In this document: positions 46,825 through 58,870 of the stretch, piece after piece
How positions within the stretch are numbered: the first letter of the stretch is position 1
Layout: each line of letters starts with the position of its first letter
From: Sabellastarte sp. h YS-2021
Lineage: Eukaryota; Annelida; Polychaeta; Sabellida; Sabellidae
Assembly (NCBI GenBank): GCA_964017235.1
Contig: OZ024928.1
Location: 79,045,566-79,109,565 of the forward strand
Direction: 5' to 3'
DNA length: 64,000 nucleotides
Notes under the pieces: generated by a model
The model's database searches: none
The model's input: only the letters and a program-made list of their open reading frames with translations
What the model was told of the DNA's origin: nothing
Made by a program: the position numbers and the translations under genes

Positions 46825-49448
46825 CTTTGTTTTTTTTTTATTCATTTTTATAACATACACAAAAACAGTACATAAATGTTAGCACAGCAATACATGAATG
46901 GATTAAGTTACACAAGCTTAGAAAATATATACCCAAACCTTTTATTAAAGAGAGATTGCAGTTGTTTGCTAGTGAGTAGATTTTCAATTTACTTTTCAAA
47001 AAATGCAAAAATGAACTTAAACAAAGGTTTTTTTTCATCCCTTGATGTGTTTATAAAGTGTTTACTCATGAGTACAGTATAATTAACACAGTGAAAAAGA
47101 GACTTACTGTAATGGATATACCCTAGCAAAACTTCAAGAACAGTGAATTTTACAGCAATTGATATAGACGCCATCCAATCTTGTATTTCACACCAAAAAT
47201 GTTGGACTTTATGGCAATAGTAGAAAAAGTGCTCCAAGTTGTCTGTTAGTCCACATCTGGAACAAGCAGGAGAGCTTTTTATACTCCATAGAAATAATTT
47301 ATAGTTACAGTTAAATATCCTGTGCAAGATCTTAAATTGGAATGTAGCAAAAAGGGAATGCTTAGTCAATTTAGACACTAAAGTATAGATAGATTGCCAA
47401 TCAGCTTTTTCTAAAAAAGGGTAATATTCAATCCATTTACTTTGACTAGTGGGAGCTTGATTTGTATATGAAATCAAGTGTTTATATATTTGTGCACTTT
47501 TGACTTTTTCTGTACATTCCCTGCATTGTTTTGGAATGTTTACTATGTTTCTTCAGTGAAAGTTTTAGTTAGCGACCGTTGAAAGCAAAAAACAGCGCTT
47601 ACGATTTGGTTGTATTTCATGTCATTAATGCTGATATTATATTTGGCCTCAAGGTCGCGTTTCGGCAGTGCTTTCGAATTTTCTGAAAAGATATTTCTAA
47701 CAATTGATATTCCATTTTTAATCCAAGTAGAATAGTCTGAAGTAATACTCTTTCCGTCTATAGTTATAAGATCATTATAAAATAAAGGTTCGTCTAGAAA
47801 ATCTGAAAATGTTTTTCGTTTTGTAGTTGTAAAATAACACCATGTTGACAGGACGTCTCTATAAAATTTTGTCTTCGGTAAATGCTTTATGTTTTTAAAC
47901 AATCGTTTCCACTTTAAGTGTTTTATACTACTGCCCATTAAATACTCAGAAAGATATTTCCACTTTGCATCTACGTGATTACATAGTCTCTTTATGAACA
48001 TAATTTGAGTGGTCTTAGCAAAGTTCAAAACTGAGACCATTTTCATGCCACCGAGCTCTACAGGCTTGATTAAGGTACTATTTGAGACTAGGTGTTGTTT
48101 GTTGTTCCATACAAAGTCAAAAAATAAGCTTCTCTAAATGTGACAATAAGTTAGAACTAAGAGACAAAACTGAAGCAAGCTGTAAAAAATGGGGAAGTGC
48201 CAAAGATTTTACCACTGTTATTTTACCCTTTAGTGTAAGGCTCCTAGAAAGCCATGGATTTAAAATGCCTTTGATCTTTTCTATTTTGTCACTTACATTC
48301 AGCTTAATCATTTCTTCATGGTTCAAAGAGAACCATGTACCCAAGGTTTTGAAAGGTTTATTGACCCATTTAATACCAAGTGATACATCGCTTATCAGGG
48401 AGCCATCATTATAAATAATGATTGCCTCAGTCTTGTTTTTGTTAAGTTTAAGTCCTGTATATCTGTAGAACTCTTCAAATAATTGTAAAGATTTTTTAAC
48501 TGAAGCCATATCTGTCAAAAATAAAGTCATATCGTCTGCAAGTTGGCAGAGTTTGATACATTTTTCATTTACTGTCAAACCATGAATTTCGGAGGAGTTA
48601 CATATTATAATAGCTATGAGCTCAGCAGGGATAAGAAAGAGTAGAGCACTTAATGGACAGCCTTGATGAATGCCCCTAAAAAGTTTGAAGAATGCCGATT
48701 GATATCCATTGTTTGTCACACAACTTTCTATATCATTATAGAGAATTTCTATCCAGTTGCAGAAGTTTTTACCAAAGCCAAAGTGTTGAAGTGCTTTATT
48801 TAGAAGGGACAAATTTATTGTATCAAAAGCCTTTTCAAAATCTGTGAGTAAAACGATACAAGGTTTTGTAGTTAAATTACAGTAATCTATAACATCTGCT
48901 ATGAGCCTGGTGTTTTCACCACAGAATCTGTTTTTCATATAGCCAATCTGATCTGGATTTATTATATCACTAAGTGCAGGCTTCAGTCTATTTGCAAGTA
49001 TTTTTGCCAATATTTTATAATCAGTATTTAGTAAAGATAGGGGTCGCCATGATTTCAACTCTGTGAGATCCTTATCTTTTTTGGGAATCAGAGTAATGAC
49101 ACCTTTTTTCTGACTAGGAGATAGTTGTCCAGACTCAAATGATTTTCTATAGCTATCAAAAAGAATTTCTGAGATACTGCTCCAAAATTTTTTTGTAAAA
49201 TTCAATTGGTATGCCATCTTGCCCTGGACTTTTATTATTGGGCAAATCTTGTACTGCTTTACTCATTTCTTCTTTCCTGATTTCTCCATCACATTCAATT
49301 TTGTGGTCCCTTGATATAGTAGGAATATTAATGTCCATTAAATACCTATCGTAGTCAAATTTGTCCAAAACTGAATTAGAGTCAACAGAGTATAGCTTGG
49401 CATAAAAATTAGACTGTGATTTTAGTATTTCAGTGGGATTAAAGATTA
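46825..49448 (-). mobile_element. 5'-truncated LINE (L1/Tx1-like)
   Basis: Flanked by a 15-bp direct repeat aacatacagtttttt at 46810-46824 and 49449-49463, the signature of target-primed reverse transcription. The 3' end is an A-rich tail seen as T's at 46827-46841. The reverse transcriptase and C-terminal zinc-finger region are present; the endonuclease and ORF1 are missing, as usual for a truncated insertion. Confidence 0.88.
46989..49448 (-). pseudogene. LINE ORF2 remnant: reverse transcriptase and zf-RVT region
   Basis: Reads as ORF2 of the L1/Tx1 group. The segment near 49240-49150 has NKSPGQDGIPIEFY, then after a frame change PSQKKGVITLIPKK, SWRPLSLLNTDYKILAKILA, a FEKAFDT motif (first catalytic Asp region), GIHQGCPLS, and the active-site LADDMT (about 48531-48545), with Leu instead of the usual Tyr or Phe before ADD. 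Downstream, after frame changes near 48115 and 47540, lies a Cys/His cluster CSRCGLTDNLEHFFYYCH (about 47205-47262) like the zf-RVT domain. Frame breaks and the missing endonuclease make it inactive. Confidence 0.85.
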
Positions 49449-49479
49449 AACATACAGTTTTTTTATAAAACTATATTTT

Positions 49480-49496
49480 TACTATGAAATAGTAAG
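49480..49496 (+). repeat. SINE target-site duplication, left
   Basis: 17 bp tactatgaaatagtaag, repeated exactly at 49726-49742. Confidence 0.9.
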
Positions 49497-49725
49497 GGGC
49501 CACGGTGGCAGAGTGGTAACATTCTCGCCGCCCACCTCTGAGATCGGGGTTCAGTTCCCAGCCTGACTTCAAGTGGGAAGCTGATAGTTGCTTGCCGTTG
49601 GTTGGTAGTTTACAGTACAGAACCTTGACCAACTGTATGTACTGGTTTCCTCTGCCCACAAAATTAACCATCGTGATATGACCTGTACAGTGTTGAAAAA
49701 GATGTTAAAGCCCAAATAAACAAAA
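49497..49725 (+). mobile_element. tRNA-derived SINE
   Basis: A 229-bp element between perfect 17-bp duplications. The head resembles a tRNA gene, with A box TGGCAGAGTGG (49506-49516) and B box GGTTCAGTTCC (49548-49558) about 31 bp apart, the internal RNA polymerase III promoter. The cloverleaf is incomplete, so it is not a functional tRNA. The tail ends in 'aagcccaaataaacaaa', the A-rich end used for retrotransposition by a partner LINE (not identified here). Confidence 0.88.
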
Positions 49726-49742
49726 TACTATGAAATAGTAAG
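49726..49742 (+). repeat. SINE target-site duplication, right
   Basis: Exact repeat of 49480-49496. The intact duplication indicates a recent insertion. Confidence 0.9.
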
Positions 49743-49799
49743 CAAAACGCCCACTATTATATCCTTTTATCTCCTTATCTGTTGCATGTAGAGTCATAA

Positions 49800-50340
49800 A
49801 ATGTAATGGGAGGTAATAGGTAACAATATACAAAGAGTTAAAAAATGCTCATATTTACCCCCCCCCCCCCCCCCCCCCTTATGGGTCAAACTGGGGCCAT
49901 AATTCGCAGATTTTGTGTTTTTGGCTGTTATTTCATTTATTATTGATGTTACAGGTTGTGACTATATTGGGAGTTGATAGGAAACCTTATTCAGGAATTC
50001 TAGAAAGGTGGTCAGATTTACCCCTTATGGATCAAACTGGGGTCATGAAATCGCATATTTTGTGTTTTTGGCTTTTATCCCCTTTATTATTGTTTTTACA
50101 GCCTTTGAATATATTGGGAGGTAATAGGAAATCATTTCAATGGAATCTAGAAAGCTTGTCCGATTTTGTGTTTTTAGTTTTTATCTCCTTTATTGTTGCT
50201 TTCGAGCTTTCAAATGTTTTGAGAGTTGATAGCAAATCACTTTCAGGTAGTCTAGAAAGCTTGTCATATTTACCCCCTGGCCCTCCCTTGTGGGTCACAC
50301 TGTGGTCATAAAATTGTGTATTTTTGTTTTTGGTTATAAA
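49800..50340 (+). repeat. Degenerate ~145-bp repeats with a C21 tract
   Basis: Three to four units marked by 'gggtcaaactgggg', 'tttgtgtttttggct' and 'ttgggagttgataggaaa', the same family as 7590-8130. A run of 21 C's occupies 49858-49878, so length here is likely unreliable. A 132-codon frame at 49913-50311 is repeat-derived. Confidence 0.7.
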
Positions 50341-50394
50341 TCATTTATTATTGCTTTTTACAATGTTACAAAATTAGGAAACACGTTGAGAACC

Positions 50395-50920
50395 AGTTAC
50401 ATCCACAGTTCGTGTACAGCAGATGCCAACTGTGGTGGTCAGTTTGTTAGTAAGTGAGGGAGTAGAGGTCCACGATGTCTTAATTTGAGGAACTATTTGC
50501 TTACTTTACAAGGAAGGGAGGGACTGAAGTTGGGCAGTGTGTACATTAGATGGTGAGGGTGTTGCCCAGTGTGTAAGTAAGTGAGGGAGCACTGGGCACT
50601 GTGTCACAAAATGAGGAAGTATGGGCCACTGTGTAAGTAAGGGAGGAACTGAGGTTGGACAGTTTGTGTATTAGATGTAAAGGGTTGGGTGCCCACTGTG
50701 CAAGTAAGTGAAGGAGTAGGGGCCCACTATGTCAGAAAATGAGGAGGTATGGGCCCATCATGTAAGTAAGGGAGGAACTAAGGTTGGACAGTTTGTGTAC
50801 ATTCGATGGTGAGGGTGGGTCCCATTGTGTTAGTAAGTGAGGGAGAAGGGGGGGCTTTGTGTAATAAAATGAGGAGGCGTGGGCTCACTGTGTAGGTAAC
50901 GGAAGAACGGAAACTCTTAT
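50395..50920 (-). repeat. Decayed ~128-bp satellite remnant
   Basis: About four diverged units in the same orientation as 43541-46254, recognisable by 'gtgtaagtaa', 'gagggag' and 'gggcccactgtg' variants. It is an outlying, older fragment of the satellite. Confidence 0.75.
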
Positions 50921-51086
50921 TAGGCTAATCTTTTAAGATAAAGTTGTTTCATTAAACCAGCTTTATATTTTGAAATAATTCACACTCTGATCATCATATG
51001 AATATAGTGAGTCCAGACACAATATTATTGTAAATACACCTATAGTTAAAAAGGAGGCATAATAGTGAGAGGGGGAAGATCTAGTC

Positions 51087-51153
51087 AGCCAGTAATTATA
51101 CAGAAGGCCCAATGGCGTGAGAGGAGGATGACCCTTCTGTATAATTACTGGCT
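51087..51153. repeat. 21-bp stem inverted repeat
   Basis: Arms 51087-51107 and 51133-51153 (core ccagtaattatacagaagg) are perfectly complementary around a 25-base loop. The phrase 'aattactggctcactgggt' then recurs at about 51142, 51246 and 51297. Confidence 0.85.
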
Positions 51154-51320
51154 CACTGGGTCATTCCCTTATCACATGCAATGTTATGCCTCCTCACTAA
51201 TTACTCGATCACTGGCTCCTCTCAATCTATTATGTCTTTTCTCTAATTACTGGCTCACTAGGTCATCCACCTCTGACTATACCATGTCTCCTCTTCAATT
51301 ACTGGCTCACTGGGTATAGG

Positions 51321-53074
51321 CATCTTTTTATAACATTATGCTTCATCTTTTCTTGCAGGTTCAATAGGTGTTTTTACAATGAATAGACAAGGGAAACAAA
51401 ATAGCTAGGATGACCACTGTACAGAAACTTATAACCAAAATGGACAAATTGAAGATGCAGCGATATTCAACTGACAAGCATTGGAGTCTTGAGAATAGGA
51501 GATACTTATGTATTTATATTACACTTTGTGGCAATTCTAGTAAGTGTATTTTGGATAAGCTGCAGTTTGCACGTATTAAAACTGGACAGGCTTCTGCAGA
51601 GAGAATTGCAATATTCAATATGACTACTCACTAAAGCATTTGCTGACAGTATAGCCACTTTATCTGTCAGATACTGTTTAACCCATCTGGGATCACATAT
51701 TTGAATGAAACAAGCTTTATATATATATTGTGGACATAATCAGCAAATCATGTGCTATTTATGGGTACATATGTTCAAACATACTGTGATGAATTATGAG
51801 GGCCGAATTTGCAGACCCTAATTTATTATATTATCACCCATTAAACTTGTTTATAAAGCACAAAATGATGTCAATACTTACAAATTTCAATCTTAAAGCG
51901 ATTGGGTATCAGTTATCCATGTTTTGGCATACTTATTTTTTGGTATTACCACGTTATTTTAACATAATTGATCCTTCTTTTATTTTGACAGAAGTTTAAG
52001 TGTGGTGGGAAATCATCACTCTTGTTTTGGTATGTTCATGTAAGATATTGTTCCCAAGGATTTTTATTAATTTTATTGGAATATTTGAATATTTTAGCTG
52101 GAAATGATATTGATAATTCAGGACAGTTTATTTTAGGCCAGGAATTTAATTATTGAGTTTACTAATGTGAGTTTTGTAAATGTTTTATATTTGGAGTCAT
52201 TGAGCATGTCAGGAAGTGGATCAGGCATAGGGATTTATGAATATGTAATTTTTAGAGGTCAAAACACATGCAAATAGTTCTTTGTAAATGGTGTTTTAAT
52301 TATGATTTTAGGATTATTTTTTTAAAAAAGTACTGATTTAGGAATATATTGTTGATTTAAAGTAATTTATTTGTTTAGTGACTCATTTTTGTATGTTTTA
52401 GGAATAATTTATAGTTATGCTCTACTGAGCATGTCAGCCTTTTCACGGCATAGTAATTTATGAATGAGTGTATAAATATACCTTGTCCTGAACTGAAGGG
52501 GGGGGTTCCCTTGCTAAAAGTGAACCTGCTAAGGAGGAACTCAGAGAAAATAATTGTTATTGCTCAACTAAGGAAATTACTCTCCAGGAGGATATATATA
52601 TACTGAATGTATGATTATTTATAATACATGGGCAACTGGAATGACAATTTTAGCCATGGTGACCTGATAAGACTTTAATATTTTTTTTTATTCCCCTTGT
52701 CCTCCTTCTTTTGTCCCCCTTGTTTTGGTTCTCCCCCTTAATTGTTCCCCCTGGTACCTGTTCTCCATGTCCCCCTTGTTGTGGAAAGTTTAGAAAAATA
52801 TCTGACTCATTTTTGAATTGAAGATAAAGTTATTGTCCAGTAGAAGGATAAATTGTATAAGGGTATTTAATTGATTATTTTTAAATAGGGATTTCAATTT
52901 TATTATAAACCCCCCAGGCTCTAAATATAATTTTAATGTTTTTGTTTTGACATGCTCCTTTGTTGGTAAACACCCAGGTCATAAGTCAAGGATAATTTTA
53001 TTAAATTAAATAGGAGTGTCATTTTTTATATATCCAATAGAAACATGTTATTTAGGTGTGTGGCTTCTTTGCAT
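51321..53074. other. AT-rich stretch, no recognisable gene
   Basis: Contains small open frames (51410-51634, 51796-51999) that match no family I know, and a pyrimidine-rich segment with repeated 'tcccccttgtt' (52690-52775). No feature supported. Confidence 0.5.
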
Positions 53075-53348
53075 GTTTAACTTGTGGTTTTAGTAGTCTA
53101 ACATGTTGTTTTCCTGGCTCTGTAGTTGACTGTATTTATTTAATTTATGGCTGTTTTAGTTTTTTTGTATAGCATTGCTTTTATGTGTCATTAATTCACC
53201 ACTATGTAGTTGTTTAACTTGTGGTTTTAGTAGTCTAACATGTTGTTTTCCTGGCTCTGTAGTTGACTGTATTTATTTAATTTATGGCTGTTTTAGTTTT
53301 TTTGTATAGCATTGCTTTTATGTGTCATTAATTCACCACTATGTAGTT
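53075..53348 (+). repeat. Perfect 137-bp tandem duplication
   Basis: Two head-to-tail copies starting at 53075 and 53212 ('gtttaacttgtggttttagt'), identical by eye over the full unit, so recent. Confidence 0.92.
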
Positions 53349-53353
53349 GTTTA

Positions 53354-54936
53354 GAGTTGGTTGTTGGTTTCTTACCCCTTTTATGCACGTTTAATATTTT
53401 TAATAAATTTCCTGTTACTAATTACACTGATCTTTCCCTTTCATGTTAGCTGCACACTTCCTGTCCTGCTGTAATTTTGTTTCTAGTTGTCATTTTAACT
53501 TTTAGGATTGAACCAGGAGAAATTTTCCAGGCTTGGTACTATTGAGGCATATAGTAAGGTCAGCACCAGGATTTTGGTGCTCACCGTTTTAACACTAGAT
53601 AATGCTGAGGTACCAGTGTGAACCATTGATTATGTTGAAGCACAAAAGTTAATTTCTACCGTTGAGGCATATTGATACCTGCGCTGTGAAAGCAGCCTAG
53701 GTGTGTACATTACTGATAAACATGCTGAGGTATATATTCATGTTCTCGGTATATGGCACTAATCGAGGCACAGTTGGGTCTGTACTAAATACCTGTACAT
53801 TGTGCACATTGTTTTAACACTGGGATATGCCGAGTTGCCTGAAAGAGAATGTCAGAATTTAAGAAATACCATTTATTATACAAAATTACTTATTTTGATA
53901 CCCTTAGGTTTTTGTGACAAGAGATTTAAAGATTTTGGGCTGTCTTCCATTGGTCGTTTGGTGCTTCGGTTACACCTGTAGGGTCTAGCATGATAAATTG
54001 GTCCGGTCCTAAGTATTTCAAGTAAAACATAATCTGTCCTAATTGTATCTTATCTGATCTAGAGTCTTCATCTGAGGTCAGGCCTGTTACAATACCATAT
54101 CTAGCAAATCATGTGCTAATTGAGTCCATTTTAACTCAATAACTGCTTTAGTTAGGTGTGCAACAAGTCACATGGATTTATTTAAATTGAAAACACTGAA
54201 AACAAGTTATTTTCATGTGATGGCTGTATTCTAGGACAATTCATATGATTCTAAGTGCTAGACCTAGCTTAATTGGGTAAATTCAAGTAATTTCATGCAG
54301 ATTTGTCATTGTGTTTGGAATGCAGTTGTGGTGAATATAATTCAATGTAACCTCTCACAAAGACTTAATTAGTACTGAGTTTTGCCTTTCCAAGTACCCT
54401 TTTCTTTTGCATGAGTCAAATGCAGCCCCGCCATATGAAAGCCAAAAATCTACTGGAAGCAGTTACTTACATAGATTTCACACCTGTTTTAATGTCACCC
54501 TAGTTCCACTTCAAATTGGTGTCGAGATAATTCACCCGTGAAAAGACTCACCCCATGTTTGTCAGATGATTTGCCCTGTAAAATATCTCACCCCTGTTTT
54601 TAACTTCAAAGCCATTATCAGGGTCTTTAATGCTATTAATCCCAATCATTAGTTCCTTTAACATTGTCAATCACATCCATCAAAGAATATATGAAAGGCT
54701 GTCACTTGTTAATCCAATTAAAAAATGAGGGGGTGAGCATCACAGTTAACTGTTGTTGTAATTTAAATTATTGATTGTGGGAATGAACATTGGTTGTCAC
54801 TTTTTATTCCAATTAATTCAAACTTCATTCATTAATGTAACTACTACTACCCATTGAAAATGACTATATACAGCCAGCCAGATTTTCCTCTCAGGTCAGT
54901 GTACCCTTGTGATTCAGATCTCACTCTTGAGTACAG
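53354..54936. other. AT-rich stretch, no recognisable gene
   Basis: Nothing coding is apparent on either strand. A degenerate ~30-bp repeat with 'tcacccctgttt' variants appears at about 54530-54610, resembling the reverse complement of 56370-56510. Confidence 0.5.
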
Positions 54937-55800
54937 ATGATGGCTGACTTTTGTGTTGTTTGTGGCCAAAATGTTAAGCCAAGACAAGAGGCTTTACAGT
55001 GTGATGCATCCCACGTATGGAAACACGGGATATGTGATACAAACATTTCACCGGGTTTTTACAGAAGGCTTGTAAAAACAAGTATATGTAGCTGTGCAGT
55101 AGTTGCACTGTGCCTATAGTATAATGTGGAGTCTTTCTTACCTTCCACTGAGAGTACCGGATTGATGATACCTTTATTCAAGATGCAGAGAGAAGAGTGT
55201 ATGCAGTGGATGTGCATCCAGGGGAATCCAGAGATGAAAGATCTGGGACAACAGACAACATTGGTGCTGATTATGTGGCGCCAGAGAGTGTGCAGGATAC
55301 AGCTGATGAACATCAAAGGGGATCCAGAGATGACCTTGGGCCTCCACTTAGGTCCCAGACATTCATCATTGATCCATCAGAGGAGGAACCACAGCTTACC
55401 CAGGGTTATACAAGAATATCAATGGCTGATCCTGGGCCTTGTTGATGGTTCCCTTCCCTATGAAAAGGTACTGAGCGTGGTAAAGTGAAACTGATTGATA
55501 GTTATGGGTAGACTTATACTGTCAAATGAAAATATACACATTCAACAGAGTGGCAGTGTACCATCAGAAACAAGAAGCTTGAATGCAAGGCCACAATTAA
55601 AGAAAAAGGTAAAACTTTTGTAGAAAGCCCACAGTAACACTGCCACCAACCTGCAAGTGGTGCCATATTAAAGAAAAAAAAATTGTCCAAAGGTAAAGGA
55701 GGTAGCCAAAGCCAATGTTTTCAAATTACCTGGGAGCATGGTCAAGGATATATTGTCAGAATACCATCAAGAAATATTATTACCAAAGTAAGTGAACCTT
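54937..55800 (+). pseudogene. Decayed zinc-finger gene with FLYWCH-like domain (MULE-type?)
   Basis: Pieces in several frames. An N-terminal Cys/His cluster begins at 54937 (CVVCGQNVKPRQEALQCD, then WKHGICDT), like the PHD-like finger in front of FLYWCH/MULE-type transposase proteins in invertebrates. An acidic linker follows (55197-55445). Near 55551 comes WQCTIRNKKLECKATI, the W-x-C...C core of a FLYWCH zinc finger, with its expected His pair falling out of frame after 55635. Stops and frame changes separate the pieces. No transposase core is visible downstream. It could be an old transposon or a dead domesticated gene. Confidence 0.5.
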
Positions 55801-56699
55801 GAGTGTGTAGCTAACAGGTACCATCAAAATTCTGGCCACAGGATCCTCTGAATTTTCAGTCTCATTACGATTACATGTCATCTGATTTTTTTCAGAAAGA
55901 TATTCTTGTGATTGAGAAGTGACACTTACTATTTCCAACAGCACACCAACATTAGAATGGTACCAAAGGAAAGAATATAATGTGCTGAATGAAAACTGTT
56001 TTGATTTTGGTCAAAGTTTAATTTGGGGGACATTGGGGCCAAAGAGCTTCTCCAGGGATGTGGAAAACTGTACGAAGCAGTTCATAAAAAGCAAGGAGAT
56101 AAGAGAAGAAGGCCAGGGTCATCAACTCAACAAGGAGAGAGTTAGATCCTGAATGGAAGTGACTCATGAATTCATTTTCGATGACTTTCTATGTTTACTG
56201 ATTTTTGTATCTGTTTATTGTTATGTCTATTACCTTCAAAGTACTTTTTGTTTTATAAAATTATAATGAGTGTGCATGTCCTATCAATAAAAAATCCAAT
56301 AAAATAATAAAATATTCAAATGAGTGTGTGCGTGCATGTTCTATCAATAAAGTATCTAAAAAATCAATGAAAATTCCAAAATAGGGGCAAATTATCCTGA
56401 AAAATGGGGGCAAATTTTCCTAAAAACAGGGACAAGTTGTCTTTAAAAATGGGGTGAATCATCCAGAAAAATAGGGGCGAATTGTGTTAAGGGACAAATC
56501 ATCTTCAAATCTTCAAAAAATATATTAAGTTCAGCATAACTTCAACCAAATATCACCTAAAATATTTAAAACATGTAAGTTAAATTAATTACAACATGCA
56601 AATATCTTATAGCAATGGTTTTCTGCCTACTTGAAAGTCTTTCAGTCATGATGTAAGTAGTATATACCGAGTGTATATCGAGTCGAGTTTCCCATCAAT
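55801..56699. other. No gene; short ~31-bp repeats
   Basis: About five degenerate units of 'aaaaataggggcaaattatc' lie at 56370-56510, and a duplicated 'gtgtgcatgtcctatcaataaa' phrase near 56270-56350. A 77-codon frame at 55919-56152 matches nothing I recognise. Confidence 0.55.
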
Positions 56700-57870
56700 C
56701 ATGTCACTTTTTGACAGCTGTGCAGCTGTTGCTGCAGATGGTAGATGGATGGCTAGATAGGGGAGGGTCGATACTAGCTCTATACAGGTTATTGGGCTCT
56801 ATACAGGTTCTTGAGACTGGCTCAATGGGGACTTTTGTTTTACTTTGATAGTTTATAGCTATTACTCAGCTGAATCATCACACAGCTGTGCTTTTTAATG
56901 GGTGCAGCTCTTTGTCTGATTTTTTTTTATTGGGTTAGCACAGCTGTGTTTAATGGGGCTTTGTCTGCTAGCTCCAAGCTTTGTTTTAATGTGGCTTTGT
57001 CTGCTAGATCTCGTGGCATTGTCAAATCAGCTGTGTTTTAATGGGGGTTATGTCTGCTTAATGGCAGTGTGTGCTTTTTAATGGGCAAGCTCTTTGTCTG
57101 ATTTTAATGGGGGAATAGCACAGCTGTGTTTAATGGGGCTTTGTCTGCTAGCCCAAGCTTTGTTTTAATGGGGGCTTTGTCTGCTAGATCTCGTGGCAGG
57201 GTTAGAACTGTTTTAATGGAACCTTTATCTGCTACAAATGTTTAATGGGGCTTTGTCTGCTAGCCAAATTTTTAATGGGGCTTTGTCTGCTGGCCATGCT
57301 TTGTTTAATGGCTAGCACAGCTGTGTTTAATGGGGCTTTGTCTGCTAGCCAATCTTTTAAATGGGGCTTTGTCTGCTACCCATACTAGTTCACAGCTGTG
57401 GTTTTTTTAATGGAACTTTAATGGGGCTTTGTCTGCTGGCCATGCTTTGTTGTTTAATGGCTAGCACAGCTGTTTTTAATGGGGCTTTGTCTGCTAGGTC
57501 AAGCTTTGTTTTAATAGGGCTTTGCTAGCCAAATTTTTTAATGGGGCTTTATCTTCTAGCCTACTGCATCATATTACTACTGAAAACTGAATCATCTAAT
57601 AGCCCTTTTTTCTGCTGATGGGGGCTTTGTCTGCTACCCATACTAGTTCACAGCTGTGGTTTTTTTAATGGAACATTAATGGGGCTTTGTCTGCTGGCCA
57701 TGCTTTGTTGTTTAATGCCTAGCACAGCTGTTTTTTAATGGGGCTTTGTCTGCTAGGCCAAGCTTTGTTTTAATGGGGCTTTGCTAGCCAAATTTTTTAA
57801 TGGGGCTTTATCTTCTAGCCTACTGCATCATATTACTACTGAAAACTGCTCTCCCAACCATCAGGCTAAA
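56700..57870 (+). repeat. Minisatellite of 'taatggggctttgtctgctag' units
   Basis: Dozens of 25-40-bp units built around 'aatggggctttgtctgctag', with interspersed 'cacagctgtg' palindromes. A larger block from about 57370 to 57590 is repeated 258 bp later at about 57630-57850. It lies just upstream of the Polinton-like genes and may be host flank or element end. Confidence 0.85.
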
Positions 57871-58769
57871 CACAGCTAGCCACATTGGAGGTCTATTGAA
57901 AATCTCCATTCCCAATTAAAATTAACGTGAAATTTCGAACCCCAGGGTAAGCACTCGAACGCAATTCCTCATATACATTCTCAGTATCACTTGTTTAGTG
58001 ATATGGCTTTATGAAAACAAAACAATTGCTCTCTATCGTATCTCTCACTTATTATACTGAATCTTTAATGTTATGGCTATTAGGGTTAGGGCTTTGGGTT
58101 TAGAGATGAAAAATCTTAATTGAACAAACTCCTAGATAAAGTAAATCTCATTTGCATGCAAATCCTAATTTTCTTTACATCACAAAGACCATTAAATCAG
58201 ATAATGCACTAGATAAAAAAAATTTAATATCAAATCTGAATCTACTCTCCTTTGTTACTTTATTTCCTTTGTATGGTTTCCAGCCAATCTGTTACCCTCT
58301 CACCTGTTCCCTTTTATATTTCCCACATCTGCATCTTTGACAGAAGGCCCATTGTTCTATTATTAAAAATGTGTCACTTATTTTTATCATAATTTTTACA
58401 TAAATATTATAGCCCTCACAAAGACCTCCCCAACCCCCCTCAAACCCACCCTTTCGTATTTCTCACCTCTATCTCATTATGTGACTGTCATTAGGAGCTC
58501 ATACGTTAACTGACAAATACCTGTCTAGCACAAAGACTGCCTTAACTTTATTTTCCTATATTTAAACTTTCTCCTTTCACTCACATCTGTCTAATAACTC
58601 TTGTTTTATGTAACACGGGCTATTTATACTGGTAATGAAATGCTGAGCTTGCTTTTTTTTATAAAATTTTTTCTCTGACATAAGGATCCTGACACTCTTT
58701 TCAACACATTTACTAAAAATGCTGATAAGACTAAATCTTTTCTATAGTAATTATAAACTCCCCAGTCGC
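57871..58769. other. AT-rich leader before the Polinton-like genes
   Basis: No gene seen. Polintons begin with long terminal inverted repeats; the matching end is outside the window, so the boundary cannot be placed. Confidence 0.4.
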
Positions 58770-58778
58770 TATATAAAC
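58770..58778 (+). promoter_or_regulatory. TATA box of the small upstream gene
   Basis: TATATAAAC, 101 bp before the ATG at 58871. Its surroundings, ctatataaac...tgggaaatct, closely match those of the box at 59337. Confidence 0.6.
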
Positions 58779-58870
58779 CCCTGGGAAATCTGTTTTTGTG
58801 AAATATTAAATGCTTATCACTCTTGCGGAATTCTGCAAAAATTATTTTGATATAAAAAGAATTGTTAGAA

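Noticed and set aside
49497..49570. Functional tRNA gene
   Set aside because: A and B boxes are present, but the acceptor stem does not close and the sequence continues into a SINE body bounded by a 17-bp target duplication.
51410..51999. Small open frames as candidate genes
   Set aside because: Short, AT-driven, with no domain, no promoter context and no support from repeats or neighbours.
58079..58105. Telomere repeat (ttagggttaggg)
   Set aside because: Only about two units, with no array around it; expected by chance in AT-rich sequence.
58862..58870. Start of the small Polinton-associated gene at 58862
   Set aside because: The codon there is TTG; in a eukaryotic setting the ATG at 58871 is the better start.
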